A stretch of 64,000 nt of DNA from Rufibacter ruber (GCF_001647275.1 NZ_LRMM01000003.1:103371-167370), one strand, 5' to 3'; numbered from the stretch's first letter, positions 37,811-47,956 are shown. The notes: a model not told the origin generated them from the letters alone. Made by a program: numbers and translations.

Positions 37811-40219
37811 TTATTTTCCGCCGCCCACGGCATCATCATTCTGGATAGACTTCTTCTGGCGTTGGGAAGAGTCCATTTTCCCGAAGCTGTAGTTGAACGT
37901 GAGGCCAATACGGCGCGCCAGATTGGCGTTGCGAGATTCCTGCAGGAAGGTGTTGGTGTCTATGGTGGAGGTGAACTCGAGCGTTCTGCTGAACGGGTTG
38001 CTCACATTCAGGCTCAGGCTGGCTTTGTCTTTCAGGAGCTTCTTCTTCACTGACACGTTGCTGTAGAAGTAACGGCCATACTCGCCCTGGGCGGTTTGGG
38101 TGGGGGAGTTGTAGTTGCCGTAAAATTGCGCCGTAATGCCTTTGTTGAACTCATAGCTGGTGTTCAGGCTCAGGTTGTATTGCAGCCCCGAGTTAGACAG
38201 CGTTTCACCTCTCAAATCAATGTAGCTGAGGTTGAAGTTAGGGCTAATGCTCCATTTAGGCATTGGTTTGGTAGAGCCTGATACACTCACGCCGTACACT
38301 TTGTTTTTGGCGATGTTGTCTGGGGTGGTCAGGATCACGTTTGGCCCCGCCTCGCGGTTAATCTGCTGAATGGCATTGTCTGTCTGGCGGTAAAACAGGG
38401 AGCCGTTGATAGAAGTGGTTTTGAAGTACGTGTTGTAGCCCAGCTCATAGGAATGGGTAAGCTCAGCGTCCAGCTCCGGATTGCCGCGGTACACGTTGTT
38501 GGGGTCTTCCTGCTGCATAAACGGGTTCAGGTACCAGATCTGGGGGCGCTGAATGCGCTGGGTATAGCTGGCTTTCACGGTGTGGATCTCTTTGAAGGTA
38601 CGCGAGACGGTCACGCTGGGGATGAAGTTCTGGTAGTCGTTCTTGAACGAGGAGCGCACCAGCTTCGGTTCATTTTTGGCGGTATTCAAGAACACACCCT
38701 GGGTGTTGGTGAACTCGTAGCGGGTACCCAGGTTAAAGTTGTATTTCTTGTTCAGGCTGAAGGCGTAGGTGAGGTAGGTGGCGTACACGTCCTGGTCAAA
38801 GTCAAAGTTACTGATGGCCAGCGAATCAGGTTTGCCTAACCGGTAGAAGTTGTATCGGGCGTTGCTGGTGGCATCCCGCAAGATGGCCTTGGCGCCCAGC
38901 TCCAGCCGGGAAGCGTTCTTGTAGGTCTGGGTGTAGTCTAGCTGAAACGTCTTCTCATAGGTGGGGGCGTCATTGTCGTTCAGCTGCCTTGAGATGAAGG
39001 CGTTCTCCTGGGTCTGGATGCTGTTGTCATAGATGTCATGGGAGGTGCCCTGGTTTACCTGCGCCAGCACAGACAGTTCCTGCTGCGGTTTAAAGGTGTG
39101 CGTGTACCCAAAGTTCACATCAAAGCCTGAGCCGTTCCACCGGTTGGTCAGGTCATAGAGCTGTACGCCCTGGTTGTCTTCTGTACGCTGGAAACGGGTG
39201 CCGTTGAACTTGTTCTTGTAGAGGCTGAACTCCAGGTTAAAGGCGTTCAGGGTGTCTGGGTCAAAGGTGAAGCCTACCTGGCTGTACAGGCCGTTGTTCA
39301 ACTGCCGTGCGGTCCCCTCCTGCCGCAGGTAAGAAATCTCAGACATTCTGGGGGTACGGGTAAGGAAAGACTCGCTCCGGTTGTTGTTGCCGTAAAGGTT
39401 GAGGCTTGCGTTGGTCCCAAACTTACCCCGGCGGGCGTTGATGCTGCCGTTGGCGTACCTGCCGCGGTTGCCCGCCGTGCCAGAGACCCTTCCGTTTACG
39501 CCTTGCAGGCTGTTCTTTCTGGTGATGATGTTGATGATCCCGGCGGTGCCTTCGGCGTCATACTTGGCGCTAGGGCTGGTGATCACTTCTACGCTCCTAA
39601 TGATGTCTGAGGGGATTTGCTTCAGGGCCTCGGCCAGGTTGTTGGCCAGGATGCTGGAGGGCTTTCCGTCAATTAAGACTTTTAAGTTGGAACTACCGCG
39701 CAACTGCACGTTTCCGTCTGCATCTACCGTGACCGAGGGTACTTTCTTGAGTACGTCTGAGGCCGTGGTGCCTTGGTTGCTGATGTCGTTCTCAGCGTTA
39801 TACACCAGTTTGTCGCCTTTGTCTTCTATCAGGGGTTTCTGGGCCACCACCATTACCTCCTGCAGCTTGGTGGTGTTGGCCTGTAACGGGATGGAGGCGA
39901 AGGTTTTCTCTGGTTGTGCCGGAGACAGGGTAAAGGCGGGCAGGGTAGTAGAGGCATAACCCAGGTAACTGATAGACAGCGAATAAGTGCCCGGGGCCAC
40001 GTTGCCAAAGCTGAACTGGCCTTTGCCGTCTGTGATGGTGCCGTCTACCGGTTTTTGGGTGCTGGTATTGGTGAGGGTAACGGTGGCAAACTCAACGGGT
40101 TTGGTGCTGGCAGAGTCTAACACCCGGCCGGTGATTTTACCCTTAAAACCAGACTGCTGTGCCCGCGCCGCGGAAACAAAAAGAAACAAAGACAAGAGAA
40201 AAAGGAAAGACAGACGCAT
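37811..40219 (-). CDS. TonB-linked outer-membrane beta-barrel protein (paralogue 1)
   Basis: 802 residues. A signal peptide (FLFLLSLFLFVSAARAQQ) is followed by a CarboxypepD_reg-like domain (ITGRVLDSASTKPVEFATVT, residues 30-110), a plug domain with IEDKGDKLVYNAENDI, ASDVLKKVPSVTVD and SPSAKYDAEGTAGIINIITR, and a beta-barrel of about 550 residues. This is the OMP_b-brl_3 type of receptor without adjacent SusD, so the substrate is unknown (peptide, polymer or metal complex). The barrel ends in FNYSFGKMDS, then a charged tail KKSIQNDDAVGGGK that it shares with its two paralogues (40924-43452, 45078-47663). Tandem, same strand. Confidence 0.92.
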   Translation of the reverse strand: MRLSFLFLLSLFLFVSAARAQQSGFKGKITGRVLDSASTKPVEFATVTLTNTSTQKPVDGTITDGKGQFSFGNVAPGTYSLSISYLGYASTTLPAFTLSPAQPEKTFASIPLQANTTKLQEVMVVAQKPLIEDKGDKLVYNAENDISNQGTTASDVLKKVPSVTVDADGNVQLRGSSNLKVLIDGKPSSILANNLAEALKQIPSDIIRSVEVITSPSAKYDAEGTAGIINIITRKNSLQGVNGRVSGTAGNRGRYANGSINARRGKFGTNASLNLYGNNNRSESFLTRTPRMSEISYLRQEGTARQLNNGLYSQVGFTFDPDTLNAFNLEFSLYKNKFNGTRFQRTEDNQGVQLYDLTNRWNGSGFDVNFGYTHTFKPQQELSVLAQVNQGTSHDIYDNSIQTQENAFISRQLNDNDAPTYEKTFQLDYTQTYKNASRLELGAKAILRDATSNARYNFYRLGKPDSLAISNFDFDQDVYATYLTYAFSLNKKYNFNLGTRYEFTNTQGVFLNTAKNEPKLVRSSFKNDYQNFIPSVTVSRTFKEIHTVKASYTQRIQRPQIWYLNPFMQQEDPNNVYRGNPELDAELTHSYELGYNTYFKTTSINGSLFYRQTDNAIQQINREAGPNVILTTPDNIAKNKVYGVSVSGSTKPMPKWSISPNFNLSYIDLRGETLSNSGLQYNLSLNTSYEFNKGITAQFYGNYNSPTQTAQGEYGRYFYSNVSVKKKLLKDKASLSLNVSNPFSRTLEFTSTIDTNTFLQESRNANLARRIGLTFNYSFGKMDSSQRQKKSIQNDDAVGGGK

Positions 40220-40451
40220 GAGTTAGGTTTGGGGAATAGGATTAGGCGTTTGGTACATTAGATTGCCTTTCCTTTTACTGTGAAGGGGAGGTAAATCTCA
40301 GGGGGTGACGGGCAGGGCGGTGGTCAGCAAAAGCAGTTGCGGTGCAACTGTCTGAAAGATGTGACAGAACTGAAAAGGGTTGCCTGGGGAACAGTTTATT
40401 TTTCAGTTTTGGGCAGATTTGGAAAATATAGCCGGTAAATGGGTTCGTATC

Positions 40452-40616
40452 TTAGGGCAGGTGTGCATTTGTCTTTAGCGCTGCAAACGGGCCTCATAAG
40501 AACCTGACCTGGCGGTTGCCACGCCCCACAGGGCTGCTACGCTGCTCAAAAAACGCGATCAAAGACCCTTTCGCTCCCCGTTTTCGCCTGCAAAATCAAA
40601 CTGTAAACACGCTCTA
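40452..40616. repeat. Family B element (MITE-like)
   Basis: From TTAGGGCAGGTGTGCATTTG to GTAAACACGCTCTA. Internally GCTGCAAACGGGCCTCATAAG, ACCTGACCTGG, GCTGCTACGCTG and CCCTTTCGCTCCCC match 43537-43701 in order; the ends are eroded inverted repeats. Confidence 0.8.
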
Positions 40617-40697
40617 CATTGACAGGTAAAGGTGAATACTTTACTATAGAAGCTCGTTGAGAGATTTGAAAGAGAGCGTAAGTCTGCAAAAGTTTCT

Positions 40698-40747
40698 GAT
40701 GTCTGTTTTAGGGCTGTTTTTCAGAAAACAGCCCTAAAACAGACATC
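40698..40747. repeat. Family A palindrome, perfect 23-bp arms
   Basis: GATGTCTGTTTTAGGGCTGTTTT, split as GATGTCTGTTTT + AGGGCTGTTTT, loop TCAG, then the exact complement. The best-preserved copy here. Confidence 0.95.
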
Positions 40748-40870
40748 ATGGACCAGTGAAGTACGTTGCTTGGGTGCCTTTGCCCGGCAGTTTCAGAACT
40801 CTAAACAGCTTCTTCTTTTGTTCAGAAAAGTGGTGGCAGCAACGGCTGAAAACAGCAAGAGGAGGTTAGG

Positions 40871-40903
40871 AAAAAGGAGCCCCCGCGGTTGGGGTGCTCC
40901 TTT
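40871..40903 (-). terminator. Likely terminator of the paralogue-2 pseudogene
   Basis: AAAGGAGCCCCC / GGGGTGCTCCTTT with one mismatch, 20 bp past the stop. Confidence 0.65.
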
Positions 40904-40923
40904 CTGCTGGTAAGGTGTAACGG

Positions 40924-43452
40924 CTAGTTAGAGGTCTCACCCGCCTTGGCGTCATCATTTCTGATGGACTTCTTGCGGCGTGGCTGCTGTTTCATGTCAA
41001 TCTTCCCAAAGCGGTAGGAGAAGCTCACCCTAACCCCGCGGTTGTAGTTCTGGTTGAGCCCGTTCTGGGTAAACACTTTGTTGCTCAGCTCAGACTTAAA
41101 CTCAATGGCTTTGGCAAACGGGTTGTCCACCCCCAGGGTCAGACTGCCTTTCTTCTCCCAGAAGTCTTTCTTCACACTAAAGCTGGAATAGTAATAGCCT
41201 GAGAACTTACCCTGAACGGTAGGCCTGGGGGAGCTGTAGGCGCCAAAGAACTGCGCGGCCAACCCTTTCCCAAAGTCATAGCCAGAGTTAATGTTCACGT
41301 TGTACTGTACCGCCTCGTTGTTCTGCTGGGTGCTTTTGAGGTTAATGTAGTTCAGGTTGAAAGAACCGCCCAGGTTCCATTTGGGCATGGGCTTGGTATT
41401 GCCTGACAGGCTAAGGCCATACGTGGCGTTTTTGCCTATGTTGTAAAAGGTAGTGTAGGCCACGCCTGCTTTCCGCCAGGTTGTCTCGTCTACGGGTAAG
41501 GCATCGGTTTCGCCTACAATGTCTCTGATAGACTCAATGGCATTGTTGGTCTGGCGCCAGTACAAAGAAACGTTGATAGAGCTGGTCTTGAAATAGTTGC
41601 TGTACCCCAGCTCATATGAGTGGGTCAGTTCCGGCTCCAGTTCAGGGTTGCCAAAAGACACGTTCTTGGGGTCCTGCTCATTCACGTAAGGGTTCAGGTA
41701 CCAGATCTGGGGGCGCTGAATGCGCTGCGTGTACCCCACCCTGAAGGTTTGGCTCTTGAACGTGCGGGACACCAGCACATTGGGGATGAAGTTGCCGTAG
41801 TTGTCTTTGAAGGCCGGTCTAAACGGGGCAATGTAATTACCCTGCAGGTCTGTGTATTCATAGCGGGCCCCGCTTTTTACGTTGTAGTTCTTCAGGAGCT
41901 TAAAGCCGTAAGACGCATAGGTGGCGTACACATCCTGGTCATAGGTGAAGGCATTGGGCTCCAGTTCCTCAGCGGTGGAGGTGGTGAAGAAACGGCGGTA
42001 AAGGGCATCACTTTCGGCGTGCCGAAGAATGGCCTTGGTACCTGCCTCCAGAAGGGTTTTGTTCTTGAAGGGGTGGGTATAGTCTACCTAGAACGTCATT
42101 TCACGGTTAGAACCTTCATTGGTGTTGCGCAAGGTGCGTAACAGCCTGTTGTTCTCATACTGTTGCAGAATGTCATTGTCCTGGAAAGACTCCATGTCCA
42201 TGGCGCCGTTGGTCCACTGGCCTAACACAGCCAATTCCTGCTGGGGCTTAAAGATATGGGTATAGCCCATGTTCAGGTCCAGGGAAAGGTTTTCATTCTT
42301 GCTGCGCAAGGCAGAGGCAATCTCTTCCAGACCGTTGTTGTAGTCAGTAAGGGAGTTCTGGGTGCCCCGGCTCCGGAAAGCTCCCCGGTAAATGTTCACC
42401 CCTGCATTGATAGAATTGCTGGAATCCAGGTCAGCATCAAAGCCAAGCTGGCCAAAGATGCCGCCGCCCCTGCGCCTGGAGACACCGCTCTGCTCCAGCT
42501 TGCTTGAGAACTCATCTTCTGCGGTCAACCCAACAATACGCTCCAGTTCACTTTCATTTTTGTTGTTGTAAGACTGGTGCGTACCCAGGTTGGCGTTGAA
42601 GCCTATTTTGCCGCGGCGTACGTTCACATTGGCGTTTCCGTTGGCGTTGCGGTTGCCCACTGAAGTGCTCACACTGCCGTTCACGCCATACAAGGTGTTC
42701 TTCTTGGTGATGATGTTGATGATCCCGGCCGTGCCTTCGGCGTCATATTTGGCGCTGGGGCTGGTGATGACCTCTACGCTCTTGATCATGTCTGAGGGAA
42801 TCTGGCGCAGGGCGTCTGCCACGCTGTTGGCCATGATGCTGGAGGGCTTGTTGTTAATGAGTACCCGCACGTTAGAGGAGCCGCGCAGTTGCACGTTGCC
42901 ATCCAGGTCTACGGTGAGCGAAGGCACTTTCTTCAGCACATCTGAGGCATTGCCGCCAATGTTGGTGATGTCCTGCTCAGCGTTATACACCATGCGGTCT
43001 ACTTTGTCTTCCACCAGGGGTTTCTCGCCCACTACTGTTACCTCCTGCAGTTTGTTGTTGACGGGGCGCAAGACAATGCGGCCCAGCTCCACCTCCTGCT
43101 CCTTCTCAGAGACGGTGAACGCCGGTTTGGTGTAGGTTTCATACCCTATAAAAGATACTGAGAGGGTGTAGGTACCGTTGTCTACTTTGTTGAGGGTGAA
43201 CCTGCCGCGTTCATCTGTCACGGTGCCGTCTACCGGCTTGCCCGTGGCGGTACTGATCAGGGAGATGGTGGCAAACTCCACGGGCTTATTGCTCACTGAG
43301 TCAGTGACTGTGCCTGTTACCTTTCCGTTGCCTTTAACAGAGGCCGTTCCCGCAGTGGCGACGGCTGGCGCAACAAGGGTGGAAGATTGGGCATAGAGGG
43401 TTCCGGTACCTGACAGCAGGCACAGCAAGAAAAGGGGAAGGCGGTAACGCAT
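40924..43452 (-). pseudogene. TonB-linked outer-membrane beta-barrel protein (paralogue 2), amber-interrupted
   Basis: The frame spans 843 codons in one phase but has a TAG at 42088-42090. At the equivalent place paralogue 3 reads EMTFQVDYTHP-like residues (TFQADYTHP), so CAG changed to TAG. The first half (454 codons) contains the signal peptide, CarboxypepD_reg domain (KVTGTVTDSVSNKPVEFATI), plug (VEDKVDRMVYNAEQDI, SPSAKYDAEGTAGIINIITK) and half of the barrel; the second half holds the rest and the tail RRKKSIRNDDAKAGETSN. Without suppression, no barrel forms. Both halves keep full conservation, so the change is recent or an error. It lies between the two intact paralogues. Confidence 0.9.
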
Positions 43453-43536
43453 GTGTGGGAATAGTGTGGGTTTTGGTAATTAGGTATAGAGATAGAGAAT
43501 ATTCAGAATAGCTGCAGCGCAGGAGATAATTATTTC

Positions 43537-43701
43537 TTAGAGCATGTTTAAACTAGTTTTTTGTGCTGCAAACGGGCTTTAAAAGAACCTGACTTTGTAA
43601 TGCTTTCGCAACATAGCGCGGCTATGCTGTTTACTAATTGCTTCATCAGAACCTTTTGCTCCCCATATTTCATCTGCAAAATCAATAGGTAATAAGCTCT
43701 A
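43537..43701. repeat. Family B element (MITE-like), complete
   Basis: 165 bp from TTAGAGCATGTTTA to AAGCTCTAA, an imperfect terminal inverted repeat. The interior holds GCTGCAAACGGGCTTTAAAAG, CATAGCGCGGCTATGCTGTT and AGAACCTTTTGCTCCCC. Its reverse complement aligns along its length with 51119-51287. Confidence 0.85.
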
Positions 43702-43818
43702 AACCCATCTGCTGTTTGGCAAGGGGAGTACTTCTTTTAATTGATTACTGTATTAGATTAATAGTACACTACAAATGTATAATATTCATTCTGTTTTACA
43801 ACACCTACTATAAAGCTA

Positions 43819-43864
43819 TTTTCTGTTTTGGAGCTGTTTTTCTGAAAACAGCCCGAAAACAGAA
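43819..43864. repeat. Family A palindrome
   Basis: TTTCTGTTTTGGAGCTGTTTT with AAAACAGCCCGAAAACAGAAA, 7 bp from the stop of the gene at 43872 (minus strand). Confidence 0.9.
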
Positions 43865-43871
43865 AGATTTA

Positions 43872-44774
43872 TTATTGCTCCTGCTGTACTACCACGTTCA
43901 GACCAATGCCCACGGCAGACATTTTCTCCCATTTGTCCTGGCTGGCGTCTTTGTGGTAGATGGTCTGGAACGCTGGCATGGCCGCAGCCAGCGTTAAGGC
44001 CTTGAACTCTGTTCTGGGGGAACAGTCAATCCATTCCAGGGAGAGAATGAAATCCTGCTGCACATAGAGGTTGTATGGTTCCAGGTCAACCTGAATCCAG
44101 CCCCGTTTCTTCTCATTCACCGTTACGTAAACGTTCTCTGGCAACAAGTTATGGGCTGGTTTTCCCTCTTTCAGGGCGTAGAGATTTACCCTGAACTTGA
44201 CCTGGTCAAACTGGTTAGAGGTTAAGCAGAAGTTGAGTTTGCTCAGAAAGGTCTGCTTGTCTCCGGCATGGATCAACACGCCCAGTTCCCGCCCCAGATT
44301 CTCATGCAGCGGCCTGGGGAGAATTGTGAACGCGTTATGAAACAGGGTAAACGGGCCCGCGTTGCCGCCCAGCTCCCTGGTTTTCCATTGGGCGGCTTTT
44401 ACGTTTACCTCAGCCAGCTGTACCGGTTTGGTCACCAGCGAGATGGTGGTATGGCGGGAGAGGAGGGTTTCTGCCTTTATTTCCTTGGCCTCATAGCCTA
44501 TGGCAGAAATTCTGATGGTTTTGGATACTTCATTGGCCGGGATTGTCAGCTGGAACGTGCCGTCTTCTTTAGAGACGGTTCCGGTTGATGTTTCCAGCAC
44601 CCCAACGCTCACGTACGCAATAGGCTGTTGGCTCTTCTGGTCTACCACCGTGCCTGTAACGGGTGTGCCTTGCAGCGGTACCGCTGCGCTGGAAGACGCA
44701 GAGGCAGGTATGCCTGCGGCGAAAGATAAGACTACCGTGAAAAGGAATAAGACAAAGGGGGCGCGTTGCTTCAT
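43872..44774 (-). CDS. Exported protein with CarboxypepD_reg-like domain
   Basis: 300 residues. A signal peptide (LFTVVLSFAAGIPASAS) precedes a CarboxypepD_reg-like immunoglobulin domain (PVTGTVVDQKSQQPIAYVSV, SKEDGTFQLTIP, IRISAIGYEAKEI). The following about 170 residues contain GWIQVDLEPYNLYVQQDFILSLEW, a beta-rich stretch found in Bacteroidota surface proteins of unknown role. It has no plug or barrel, so it is not itself a TonB-type receptor, although it shares the first domain with the neighbours. Encoded between paralogues 2 and 3 on the same strand, but separated from both by repeats. A periplasmic or surface accessory is a guess. Confidence 0.78.
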   Translation of the reverse strand: MKQRAPFVLFLFTVVLSFAAGIPASASSSAAVPLQGTPVTGTVVDQKSQQPIAYVSVGVLETSTGTVSKEDGTFQLTIPANEVSKTIRISAIGYEAKEIKAETLLSRHTTISLVTKPVQLAEVNVKAAQWKTRELGGNAGPFTLFHNAFTILPRPLHENLGRELGVLIHAGDKQTFLSKLNFCLTSNQFDQVKFRVNLYALKEGKPAHNLLPENVYVTVNEKKRGWIQVDLEPYNLYVQQDFILSLEWIDCSPRTEFKALTLAAAMPAFQTIYHKDASQDKWEKMSAVGIGLNVVVQQEQ

Positions 44775-44984
44775 GTACGTGGGGGAACTGTCTTTTATTA
44801 GGTCTTGCCTGCCCTGACCCTCTGGTAGACAGCGCTGAAAATTGATTCTTCGGTTCTGGAGTTCGCCACTAAATCAATCATCTGCCTAATCCCGCCCCTC
44901 TGCTATGGCTTTGATTCAGAACGGCAAGTGGGCCTGCTTTTGTATAGGGGCGGCCAATAAATTTTACTTTAGATGGCTGTTTCT

Positions 44985-45028
44985 GTTTTCGCTGTTTTTC
45001 AGAAAACAGGCCGAAAACAGAAACAGCC
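44985..45028. repeat. Family A palindrome, extended arms
   Basis: GGCTGTTTCTGTTTTCG ... CGAAAACAGAAACAGCC, with the left GGGC block reduced. Its right end CAGCC is shared with the terminator at 45024. Confidence 0.88.
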
Positions 45029-45061
45029 AAGGCGATGGGGGCTGTCCCATCGCCTTGGCTG
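45024..45061 (-). terminator. Terminator of paralogue 3 fused to a family A arm
   Basis: CAGCCAAGGCGATGGG pairs with CCCATCGCCTTGGCTG, 16 bp perfect, loop GGCTGT. The first five bases belong to the palindrome. Confidence 0.75.
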
Positions 45062-45077
45062 TTGATCACTTGTTCGC

Positions 45078-47663
45078 TTATTGCACGCCGCCGCCGTCGC
45101 CTTGCTTGGCGTCATCATTTCTGATAGACTTTCTGCGTTTGGGCGGGCCCTGCTGTTGCAGTTTCCCAAACCTGTACTCAAAGGTAAGCCTGAAACCGCG
45201 GTTGTACTGGGTCACCAATGACTCTGTCCTGAACGGGAGACCGTTGTTACGGTTGTTGCCTGCCAGTTCATTCTCAAACTTGAGGGCTCTTCTAAACGGG
45301 TTGTCCATGCCTAGGCTCAAAGCCCCTTTTTTGGCAAAGAGTTCTTTTCTGATGGCCAGGTTGTGGTAGGAGAAAGAAGAGGCCATTCCCTGCAGCTGCA
45401 CTCTGTCTGAGTTGAACCCGCCAGAGAACTGGGCGCTTACCCCTTTCCCGAAGGTGTAGCCAGAGCTCACATTGATGTTGTACATCCAGCCGGAGTTAGA
45501 GGCAAACGGGGCGTTCAGGTCAACATAGTAAAAGTTCAGGTTGGCGTTCACGTTCCAGGCCGGAATGGGTTTGGTAGAACCAGACAAACTCATGCCGTAG
45601 GTTTTGTTCTTGGCAATATTGTCAAACGTCACAAAGGTGGTGTCACGGAGTACTTCTGAGATAGTCTCAATGGCGTTGTCAGTGATTCGCATGTAGGCAG
45701 AGGCATTCAGCGAAGTGGTTTTAAAGAACGTGCTGTAATTTAACTCATAAGAGTCTGTCAACTCAGCATCTAGCCTTGGGTTACCAAACACCACCACGTT
45801 GGGGCCCTGCTGCTGGCGGTACGGGTTCAGGTAGAACAACTGGGGCCGTTGAATGCGTTGGGTGAAAGACGTACGCAGTTTCATGTTCGGCTTCAGGTCA
45901 TAGGCCAGGGTCACGTTGGGGATGAAGTTGTCATAGTGGGTGGTGAAATCCTGCGCCGGGTTTGCAAAGTCTCCCGCCACATCTGTGTACTCATACCGTC
46001 CGCCAAACTTGAGGGCCGTTCTTTTGTTCAGGTTGAAACCGTAGGAGAGATACGAGGCCATTACATTCTGGTCATAGCTGAAATCGCCGTTCAGGTCTAA
46101 GCCGTTGTACAGAGAGCTGCTGGATACATCACGCATAATTCCCTTGGCCCCAATTTCCAGCAGGGTATTCTTAGGCATGGGGTGGGTGTAGTCTGCCTGG
46201 AACGTTAGTTCCTTGTTCAAGCCTTCGTTTTCATTGATGGTGACAGAGCGCAGCGGGCCGTCAATCGCGTAGCGTGACTGGTTCACGTTGTTGTCCTGGT
46301 CGGTTTGGCTGTAAAGGGCCAGTAAGGTCAGTTCCTGCTGCGGTTTCTTGAACAGGTGCGTGTAGTCCAGGTTCAGGTCCATGCTCAGGCGCTGGTTCTT
46401 ATTTTTCATAGACAGGTTGTACTGGTCAATCTGCCGGGGGGCCAGGAACATGGTGCGGGCTTCGTTCTGGTCTGCCTGGGTAGACGTGGCCAGCTGGTGG
46501 GAGCGCATTTTGAAAGTACCCGTGTTCACCCGTATGCCTGCGGCTAAACTGTTCTTCTCGTTCAGGTCATACTCTAACCCTAACTGGCCAAAGCCAAACA
46601 TGCCGTCAACGGTGCTGGTGCCTTGCTGCAACGTGTTGTTTAAAGCCCTTCTCTCTTTCTCCACCACCGTGGTATTGGGGTTGTCTCCTTCCTCTACCGG
46701 GGTCAAGGGGTTGTCTTTGATGTCGGCCTGGCTGATCTGCTGAATGTTCATGGCACCTTTGCTGTAGAACATGTTGGTGCCCGCGTTCACGTTAATGCCC
46801 AGCTTGCCCTGCTTAATGCTTACATTGGCGTTGCCGTTGCTGGAGCGGGTGCCTCCCGTTAAGGTCACTGACCCGGTTACACCCTGCAGGCTGTTCTTCT
46901 TGGTGATGATGTTCACAATCCCGGCAGTCCCTTCGGCATCATACTTGGCAGAGGGGCTGGTGATGATTTCTACGTTTTTGATCACATCTGCCGGAATCTG
47001 TTTCAACGCATCTGCCACACTTCCCGCCATGACGGTAGAGGGTTTGCCGTTGATAAGCACCCGCACGTTAGAGCTCCCGCGCATCTGGATGTTTCCGTCC
47101 TGGTCCAGAGAGATAGACGGCACTTTCTGCATCACGTCTGCAGCGGTACCGCCGGTGTTGGTGATGTCTTTTTCGGCGTTGTACACCAGGCGGTCTACTT
47201 TGTCTTCAATCAGAGGTTTTTCACCTACTACCGTGACCTCCTGCAGCTTGGTGTGCGATGAGCTCAGCCGCACGCTGCCCAGATTGGCTTCCTGGTCTGC
47301 CGCTGAGATGGTCACTTTTTTCAGTTCTTTGGTGTCATAGCCAATAAAGCTGATAGAGAGGGTATAGGTGCCGTTGGCTACTTTGGTCAACGCAAAACGG
47401 CCTTTTTCATCTGTTACGGTGCCATCTACGGTTTTGCCGGTGGCGGCATTGATCAGGGCAATGGTGGCAAACTCAACGGGTTTAGAGGTGGTGGAGTCTA
47501 CTACGGTTCCGGTGATTCTGCCGGCTCCCTGTGGGGCCTGAACAGCGGCAGGTGCGGCTCCGGCGGGGCCTGCCTGCGGGCGGGGTGTTGGGGTAGGGGC
47601 CTGGGCCCAAAGTGGAGCGGTGGTGGCGCAGCTTAACAGAGTTAAGAGCAGAAATTTTTTCAT
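45078..47663 (-). CDS. TonB-linked outer-membrane beta-barrel protein (paralogue 3)
   Basis: 861 residues. The signal peptide (KKFLLLTLLSCATTAPLWAQ) is followed by a Pro/Ala linker, a CarboxypepD_reg-like domain (RITGTVVDSTTSKPVEFATI), the plug (IEDKVDRLVYNAEKDI, ADVMQKVPSISLD, SPSAKYDAEGTAGIVNIITK) and a barrel. The last strand LTFEYRFGKLQ is followed by the tail KRRKSIRNDDAKQGDGGG, as in paralogues 1 and 2. The three share order and motifs, so they came from tandem duplication and drift. No SusD is next to them. Substrate unknown. Confidence 0.92.
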   Translation of the reverse strand: MKKFLLLTLLSCATTAPLWAQAPTPTPRPQAGPAGAAPAAVQAPQGAGRITGTVVDSTTSKPVEFATIALINAATGKTVDGTVTDEKGRFALTKVANGTYTLSISFIGYDTKELKKVTISAADQEANLGSVRLSSSHTKLQEVTVVGEKPLIEDKVDRLVYNAEKDITNTGGTAADVMQKVPSISLDQDGNIQMRGSSNVRVLINGKPSTVMAGSVADALKQIPADVIKNVEIITSPSAKYDAEGTAGIVNIITKKNSLQGVTGSVTLTGGTRSSNGNANVSIKQGKLGINVNAGTNMFYSKGAMNIQQISQADIKDNPLTPVEEGDNPNTTVVEKERRALNNTLQQGTSTVDGMFGFGQLGLEYDLNEKNSLAAGIRVNTGTFKMRSHQLATSTQADQNEARTMFLAPRQIDQYNLSMKNKNQRLSMDLNLDYTHLFKKPQQELTLLALYSQTDQDNNVNQSRYAIDGPLRSVTINENEGLNKELTFQADYTHPMPKNTLLEIGAKGIMRDVSSSSLYNGLDLNGDFSYDQNVMASYLSYGFNLNKRTALKFGGRYEYTDVAGDFANPAQDFTTHYDNFIPNVTLAYDLKPNMKLRTSFTQRIQRPQLFYLNPYRQQQGPNVVVFGNPRLDAELTDSYELNYSTFFKTTSLNASAYMRITDNAIETISEVLRDTTFVTFDNIAKNKTYGMSLSGSTKPIPAWNVNANLNFYYVDLNAPFASNSGWMYNINVSSGYTFGKGVSAQFSGGFNSDRVQLQGMASSFSYHNLAIRKELFAKKGALSLGMDNPFRRALKFENELAGNNRNNGLPFRTESLVTQYNRGFRLTFEYRFGKLQQQGPPKRRKSIRNDDAKQGDGGGVQ

Positions 47664-47956
47664 GAGTGTTTGTACAGGATAAAGTGCTTTTCAGCTGACA
47701 AGAATAAAGTGCGAAGAGGGGAGCCAAGGCCGGCATCAGGCTCCCACAGAAGTCCTCCTTATTGTTTCAGTTGAAGCATTAGTATAGGGCAGGAACAGAA
47801 TATTACAGCGGGCAGGGGAAAAAGTATTCTTTTAACAATTCATTAACTTTTAAGCAGAGCAGGCACCCTCTTGCAGAGAAAACCACCGGGTTTTTCACTG
47901 TCCGCTGTCCAACCTGCAGGCATGAAACCGTGCACTTTTACCGCAGGGGCCAGGCT

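Larger units (their letters stand above)
40220..40923. other. Interval between paralogues 1 and 2
   Basis: Carries family B (40452-40616), the most perfect family A copy (40698-40747) and a terminator. No gene. Confidence 0.7.
43453..43871. other. Interval upstream of paralogue 2
   Basis: Carries a complete family B element and a family A copy. No gene. Confidence 0.65.

Noticed and set aside
37811..47663. SusC/SusD polysaccharide-use locus
   Set aside because: No SusD-like lipoprotein or glycoside hydrolase adjoins the receptors, and the barrels are of the OMP_b-brl_3 type.
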